Notes under the pieces: model-generated | Databases searched by the model: none | What the model saw: the letters and a program-made list of their open reading frames with translations, nothing else | Told to the model about the DNA's origin: nothing | Translations under genes and position numbers: made by a program | Part shown: positions 8,301 through 11,696 of the stretch, piece by piece | Position numbering within the stretch: the stretch's first letter is position 1 | Layout: each line of letters opens with the position of its first letter | Assembly (NCBI GenBank): GCA_947450405.1 | Contig: CANFVI010000038.1 | Span: 1-11,696 of the forward strand | Source of the DNA: Flavobacteriales bacterium | GTDB lineage: Bacteria; Bacteroidota; Bacteroidia; NS11-12g; UBA955 | DNA: 11,696 bases | Direction: 5' to 3'

Positions 8301-9978
8301 TTGTGATACAACAATTACTAAAATTATTGGTGAACCAACAATTAAAATTATTTCGCCGAATCCATTGTGTGTTAACTGGGATACCATTGACTTATACGAT
8401 AACGTTCTGGTAAATAGTGTTAAAGGTGCGGATGGCGATGGTGGCTCATTCAAAATTGTTGAGTTTGATTACGCCAAAACTGGACCAATGATAGGTAAGG
8501 CCTTGCCTTTGGGTCACTTATTTCCGCCATCATTTGGTAGAGGTAACTACAAAATTTTATACTCAAATAACGGTACAGGTTGTTTGAAAACAGATAGCTT
8601 CTACATCACAGTAAACGATACTCCGGATGCTGTATTGTTAACCAATGTAACATTATGTAGTTCTGGTCCTAAATTGGATTTGAATACACGTATTGATTAT
8701 GTTAAATCTAAACCATCTGGTGCAACTATCAATTGGGTAGGACCAAACTTGGTTGGAACAATGTTTACACCTGTAACTACAAAAACTGCAAATATTGAAG
8801 GTCCTTACAAAATGACAATGTCATATACCGATAATAATGGATGTTCAGATACTGAAACTTATAGTATTTTAGTCAGGACTCAGCCTGAGATTAATATAAG
8901 TTCAGCCAAACCAATGTCCGCTTGCGAAAATACTCCACTCGCAATTCAATCGAAGAGCGCATTTAGCAATAGTCAAGTTTTCTGGACTTTAAGAAATGGT
9001 TCTGATGGTAAAATTGATAATGTGAATTCGGAAAATATTAATTATTTGAATGGATTAAATGACATCGCTAATAAATCAGCACGATTACTGGTTACAACTG
9101 TGCCATTGGCAAATGATGTTTGTCCTCCTGTATTTGATTCTATTGATATTGTTTACTACTTATATCCTAAGCTTGATCCAATTCCAATGCAAAAAGGATG
9201 TGTACCATTAACCACCAATTGGTCTGTAACAGATACAAAAGGAATTAATCCTAGTGATTTGGCTTACTCATGGATATTCAGCAATGGTGATTCAAGCAAA
9301 TTGGCAACACCAACAAATATAAATTTCACTGTTCAAGGTAATTATATACTAGGTGTTATTGTAACTAATACCAAAGGTCCTTGTGCCGATACAATGTCAA
9401 GCACTGTAGAAGCATATCCAATTCCAGATGCTAAATTCAGAACTGATCCAAAGTATCACACAACTGTTGCCTTACCTAAGTTTATCATGTACAACGAAAG
9501 TTCAGTACAACAAAATCCATTCAATCCAACAATGGGCTATGTTTGGGACTTCGGTACATCTAAACCAGATACTTCAATGATTCAAAGTCCTCGTTTTGCG
9601 TATTCTAGAGATACTGGTGTTTACCATATTAAATTATTGGTAACTACAAATCATGGTTGTACGGATACCGCCTCTCAATGGATTCACATTGGACCAGATA
9701 TCATTGTGTTTGTTCCAGACGTATTTACTCCAAATAGTGAAGGTCCAGGATTTAATGAAACATTTGCGCCTGTTGCAACAAATTTCAAATCCATATCTAT
9801 GGCTATTTACAACCGTTGGGGTGAAAGACTTTATGAAACCAACGACATTTCAAAAGGTTGGAATGGAATGGCAAATGGACAAAATTGCATGCAAGATGTT
9901 TACGTTTATCATATCATAGTGACTTCATTTGAAGACAAAGAATATGTCTACGATGGAACAGTTACTTTGCTACGTTAA
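5317..9978 (+). CDS. Giant secreted Ig/PKD-repeat protein with gliding-motility-associated (type B, CHU_C) C-terminal domain
   Basis: A 1553-residue protein predicted to pass Sec and then the type IX secretion system to the cell surface or medium. A signal peptide (about 1-22, cleavage near KA-SH) precedes SHMMGADMSYQC and YRDCRG, an N-terminal module I recognise from large Bacteroidota surface proteins. This region is Cys-rich: 15 Cys in the first 200 residues, including CC pairs at 136-137, 146-147 and 194-195, so disulfides are likely after export. Consecutive Ig/PKD-like domains follow, for example about 443-540, 538-630, 635-700 (GLGPDQRIC...YLWNTGDTT...GDYIVKV) and 709-795. Two clear PKD-type modules have YSWIFSNGD at 1317-1325 and VWDFG at 1409-1413. 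The last ~90 residues form the sorting domain: VPDVFTPN, IYNRWGERLYET, GWNG and final YDGTVTLLR. No porP/sprF-type partner gene is adjacent. Adhesion or a structural surface role is inferred; no enzyme domain is seen. Codon use changes sharply around 6166-6252. Confidence 0.92.
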   Translation: MKRILQIFLIIVATLTSKDIKASHMMGADMSYQCLGNGKYKIIAKVYRDCRGINLDNPTFGAYAGVNGSNGCGSVNPGTLTRTSIRDVTTRCSSANSPCNPKNTYNTGKGVEEHTFEITVDFSKSPLSGFVNKSTCCEVTFYVAQCCRNGNITTGPAGNDFYSTCMINICNLKKCVNKCNSSPSLTNDPVGFLCCNIPWYYNNGALDTVDYDSISYRLVYGLTAIPSSTVSYSSPFTYTYPMTPFCVPPTTIKCTPNPSTNPPRGFYFDTANGDIIVTPTKCDEVPIIVIEQTEWRADSASGKYIVVGRTRRDMQMWVLDDCGYNKPPVINGPFSWIICEGDKICKKIKITDETFTPYQTVPDTVVAKWNGGIPGATFTVVDKTKREKEYEFCWQTKRGQANEVSYSFTVAATDQHCTPPVISIRSFKVKVQPRAEDERIYTTVDKGVLYGYKGASLASGKLKCGRFSFAAKLAANFKGNATYQWSIRDSVGKKELYFSAKKTDTLTFTKGGKYIIVHTVNNTFNCPTIFRDTVILPEPPKVVLATKDTFACMNTSMKILPKVSNGKPSYSYYWTRVSVDTAKKIWKNEYHVSGDTLDYLTIPGINRDSTIRIKVKDGDGCIFYDTATIFVKPLPVIGLGPDQRICTYEKATFDAQNNDTVKYLWNTGDTTQKITKNKAGDYIVKVMEKRFKCIMYDTAKLFVNDTVTAIAGPDLTMCNLQSILIAGQHKNPALTAVYNWKDVTKNTVLGTNMGYTVSPKNTNSPGGLAQFFTYSLYVTVKQGNHTCEDYDTMVLKVNTLPFVKWDPKPLKAQCFAYGDIEVNNFFNRGKVSGVRIWSGKRFAPDIYIDSINPTRHMFKTTKLNNATQLQNGKNFTDNIYGWYKDTNGCVNVDSVTQRINGNPILELTNKTYCQDKGDAFMDSSVIKPKTKAGVNFLWTPQLMPSGVDSAKILVNNNPLGTPDWHFLFGSPTEDFYMGTYKFKLCIEDILTKCKSCDTTITKIIGEPTIKIISPNPLCVNWDTIDLYDNVLVNSVKGADGDGGSFKIVEFDYAKTGPMIGKALPLGHLFPPSFGRGNYKILYSNNGTGCLKTDSFYITVNDTPDAVLLTNVTLCSSGPKLDLNTRIDYVKSKPSGATINWVGPNLVGTMFTPVTTKTANIEGPYKMTMSYTDNNGCSDTETYSILVRTQPEINISSAKPMSACENTPLAIQSKSAFSNSQVFWTLRNGSDGKIDNVNSENINYLNGLNDIANKSARLLVTTVPLANDVCPPVFDSIDIVYYLYPKLDPIPMQKGCVPLTTNWSVTDTKGINPSDLAYSWIFSNGDSSKLATPTNINFTVQGNYILGVIVTNTKGPCADTMSSTVEAYPIPDAKFRTDPKYHTTVALPKFIMYNESSVQQNPFNPTMGYVWDFGTSKPDTSMIQSPRFAYSRDTGVYHIKLLVTTNHGCTDTASQWIHIGPDIIVFVPDVFTPNSEGPGFNETFAPVATNFKSISMAIYNRWGERLYETNDISKGWNGMANGQNCMQDVYVYHIIVTSFEDKEYVYDGTVTLLR
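6166..6252. other. GC-rich patch of atypical codon use inside the giant gene
   Basis: Codons 284-312 of the giant gene contain a cluster of codons that are scarce in its other parts: GTC four times, GAG three, ATA three, CGA three, plus CGG, CCC, GGG and two ACG. By hand count 55 of the 100 bases 6161-6260 are G or C, against 38 in the preceding hundred and 33 in the following hundred. The reading frame and the encoded segment (EQTEWRADS, GRTRRDMQMWV) continue naturally, so the change is mainly at the nucleotide level. Confidence 0.75.
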
Positions 9979-9998
9979 GTGTTAATAAAAATGAATTT

Positions 9999-10028
9999 AA
10001 AGGCCTATCAATCGATAGGCCTTTTTTT
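9999..10028 (+). terminator. Intrinsic terminator of the giant surface protein gene
   Basis: An 11-bp perfect stem (AAAGGCCTATC, 9999-10009, with GATAGGCCTTT, 10014-10024) closes a 4-base loop AATC and runs into seven T residues (10022-10028). It starts 20 bases after the TAA of the giant gene, a textbook Rho-independent terminator on the plus strand. Confidence 0.93.
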
Positions 10029-10417
10029 ATGTAATGCATTCGGGAATTAAATAGGTTCAAAAAATAACAACCTTAATTGCCTATTTTGAATATTTCAGTT
10101 TAGATCAAAAAGAATGCATGTAAAATTATAATATTTTGAGATAGTTTAAGGTGGCACATTGAATGAATTATATGGTGTTAATTATTATTCTTTAAATTAT
10201 TTTTCGAAGGGGTACATATGTTCAATTTGAGTAAGTGCAACAAAAATTATTTTAATAAATATTGAGATAATAGAATTGCGGGAATACAATTAATTGAATT
10301 ATATAATCAATTGAAACTATGAGACACACAGAAAATCAACCTTAAGTTTGTGAAAGTTTCAAATTTTAAATGTAAATGAAAAATGATAATCAGAAATATA
10401 GACAATACAATTGTATG
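10029..10417. other. Gene-free AT-rich region between convergent genes
   Basis: About 390 bases between the terminator and the folC stop, with no open frame longer than a handful of codons. It contains only weak inverted repeats (AAATAGG 10049-10055 with CCTATTT 10080-10086; AATTGA 10292-10297 with TCAATT 10307-10312), a 12-bp palindrome ATACAATTGTAT (10405-10416) just past the folC stop, and a lone TAAGTTTG (10343-10350) resembling a -7 box on the plus strand. No tRNA or known RNA family was recognised. Confidence 0.7.
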
Positions 10418-11653
10418 CTATATTGAATTTAAAAAATCTGCAACTACGAAGGTGCTTCCCCCAATAAAAATGAGTTCATTGGATTTACAATTGCTTGTTG
10501 CCATTTTAAACGCATCTGAAGCAGTTTCGCAATCAAAAGCAATCAATCCTTTATTGGCTAATAACGTTGTCATAACTGCGCTGTCTTGGCCTCTTATAAC
10601 GGATGGTTTACATACATAGTAAGTAGCATCGGTAGGAAGTAATTCTAAAATTGATGTTGCATCTTTATCCTTTACCATTCCCCAAACGATATGCATTTTT
10701 TTACATTTGTAAGTTTTTAGTTGTTCAACAATAAATTGTACTCCATCATAATTATGACCAGTATCGCAAATAATTAATGGTTGGTTGTTGATTACTTCCC
10801 AACGACCTCTTAATCCGGTAAATTTATTGACATTTGAAATTCCCTCTAAATTAGATTTGTCATTTAAGGGCACATTCAAACGATTGACCGTAAGTAAAAT
10901 ATTGTATGCTAAATTTATATTGCTCTTCTGATAACTGCCTTTTAATGAGGCACTGGATTCCCAAAGAGTTGGAGTTGGTTTGTTTTGAATAAAATTGGCA
11001 TTTATGGAATCACCAAAGTTGCGAATTACAACAGAGGCATTGGTTGGCATATCACCAATTAAGTAATTGTTTTTTTCTTTTATAATTCCAGCTTTTTCAA
11101 GAGCAATTTCTTCTATTGTATTTCCAAGAATATCAGTATGATCTAATCCAATACTTGTAATTGCAGATATGATGGGTGTAATTACGTTTGTGCTATCTAA
11201 TCTTCCTCCTAATCCAACTTCAATTACGCCGATATCAACTTTAAATTCTTTAAAATACTCAAAGGCCATAGCCACCGTAATTTCAAAGAAGGATGGCGAA
11301 AACTCATCTATGGCAGGTGCAATTTTATTGGTGAAATCAACTACAAATTGTTCTGAAATCATTTCGCCGTCAATTCTAATGCGTTCCCTAAAATCAACTA
11401 GGTGAGGAGATGTATACAAACCTGTTTTATAACCATTAGCAGTAAGTGCTGCGGCAACCATACTCGAAGTCGATCCTTTTCCATTTGTACCACCAATATG
11501 AATCCATTTGGTATGTAGATGTGGATTTCCAATATACTCAAGTAATTTTATGGTATTGGTAAGATCTTTTGTAAGTGCATTTTTTCCTACGTTTTGAAAC
11601 ATAGGTAACTTCTCAAATAAGTAATTGAGTGTTTGATCGTAGTTTAACAACAT
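10418..11653 (-). CDS. folC: Bifunctional folylpolyglutamate synthase/dihydrofolate synthase
   Basis: This cytoplasmic Mur-ligase-family enzyme adds glutamate to dihydropteroate to make dihydrofolate and then lengthens the glutamate tail of reduced folates, using ATP. The 411 residues show the P-loop GTNGKGS (55-61), YTSPHL (80-85), the FEITVAMAF segment (123-131), VEVGLGGRLDSTN (144-156), SIGLDHTDILG (167-177), EKAGI (186-190), the linker LKGSYQKSNINLAYN, and a C-terminal ligase domain with GLRGRWE, DTGHN and GMVKDKD. The length is slightly under the usual 420-430. Whether it performs both reactions or only polyglutamylation cannot be decided from the sequence. It starts 43 bases from the window end, so its promoter or an upstream operon partner lies mostly outside. 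It is convergent with the giant surface protein gene. Confidence 0.95.
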   Translation of the reverse strand: MLLNYDQTLNYLFEKLPMFQNVGKNALTKDLTNTIKLLEYIGNPHLHTKWIHIGGTNGKGSTSSMVAAALTANGYKTGLYTSPHLVDFRERIRIDGEMISEQFVVDFTNKIAPAIDEFSPSFFEITVAMAFEYFKEFKVDIGVIEVGLGGRLDSTNVITPIISAITSIGLDHTDILGNTIEEIALEKAGIIKEKNNYLIGDMPTNASVVIRNFGDSINANFIQNKPTPTLWESSASLKGSYQKSNINLAYNILLTVNRLNVPLNDKSNLEGISNVNKFTGLRGRWEVINNQPLIICDTGHNYDGVQFIVEQLKTYKCKKMHIVWGMVKDKDATSILELLPTDATYYVCKPSVIRGQDSAVMTTLLANKGLIAFDCETASDAFKMATSNCKSNELIFIGGSTFVVADFLNSI

Positions 11654-11696
11654 TAGATGGAATGTTGAATGTAAGTTTTAAAGAATGATTAGTTTA

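Noticed and set aside
10217..10264. A 15-codon frame with a purine-rich GAAGGGG stretch upstream
   Set aside because: Too short, no promoter at a sensible distance and no conserved feature; likely chance in AT-rich DNA.
10383..10619. Plus-strand open frame running into the 3' end of folC
   Set aside because: Most of it is antisense to conserved folC C-terminal sequence and it shows no protein-family pattern.

Overview
The window is an AT-rich stretch of a Bacteroidota chromosome. Three things point there. A very large secreted protein ends in the gliding-motility-associated (CHU_C, type B) C-terminal domain of the type IX secretion system. Several intergenic gaps carry candidate TAnnTTTG / TTTG promoter elements, the consensus of the Bacteroidota primary sigma factor. 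Start codons sit behind A-rich leaders rather than Shine-Dalgarno sequences. The family cannot be fixed from the sequence; a Chitinophagales/Sphingobacteriales/Flavobacteriales-type genome is a reasonable guess.

Left part (1-2940, minus strand): three co-directional genes in transcription order. First is a Gfo/Idh/MocA-fold protein that appears to have lost its NAD-binding and catalytic motifs. After a 61-base gap comes a secreted lipoprotein with a probable jelly-roll C-terminal half. Directly abutting it (TAA then ATG) is a polyprenyl-phosphate glycosylphosphotransferase cut off by the window edge. The last two are probably co-transcribed and concern cell-surface polysaccharide.

Middle (2941-4973): a divergent gap leads into pcm (protein-L-isoaspartate methyltransferase, plus strand). 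Its stop codon directly abuts the stop codon of the convergent pepP-type Xaa-Pro aminopeptidase (minus strand). Both belong to protein repair and turnover.

Right part (4974-11696): a 343-base divergent gap holds a perfect 14-bp inverted repeat and a promoter with both consensus boxes. It drives the 1553-residue T9SS-type adhesin or surface protein, which ends at a strong intrinsic terminator. About 390 gene-free bases follow, then folC (dihydrofolate/folylpolyglutamate synthase, minus strand), which begins 43 bases from the window end.

Most of this is ordinary housekeeping sequence, and I see no clear new defence, mobile or RNA system. The points most worth a second look are the apparent pseudo-oxidoreductase, a sharply bounded patch of about 90 bases of GC-rich, differently coded sequence inside the giant gene, and the perfect inverted repeat upstream of that gene.
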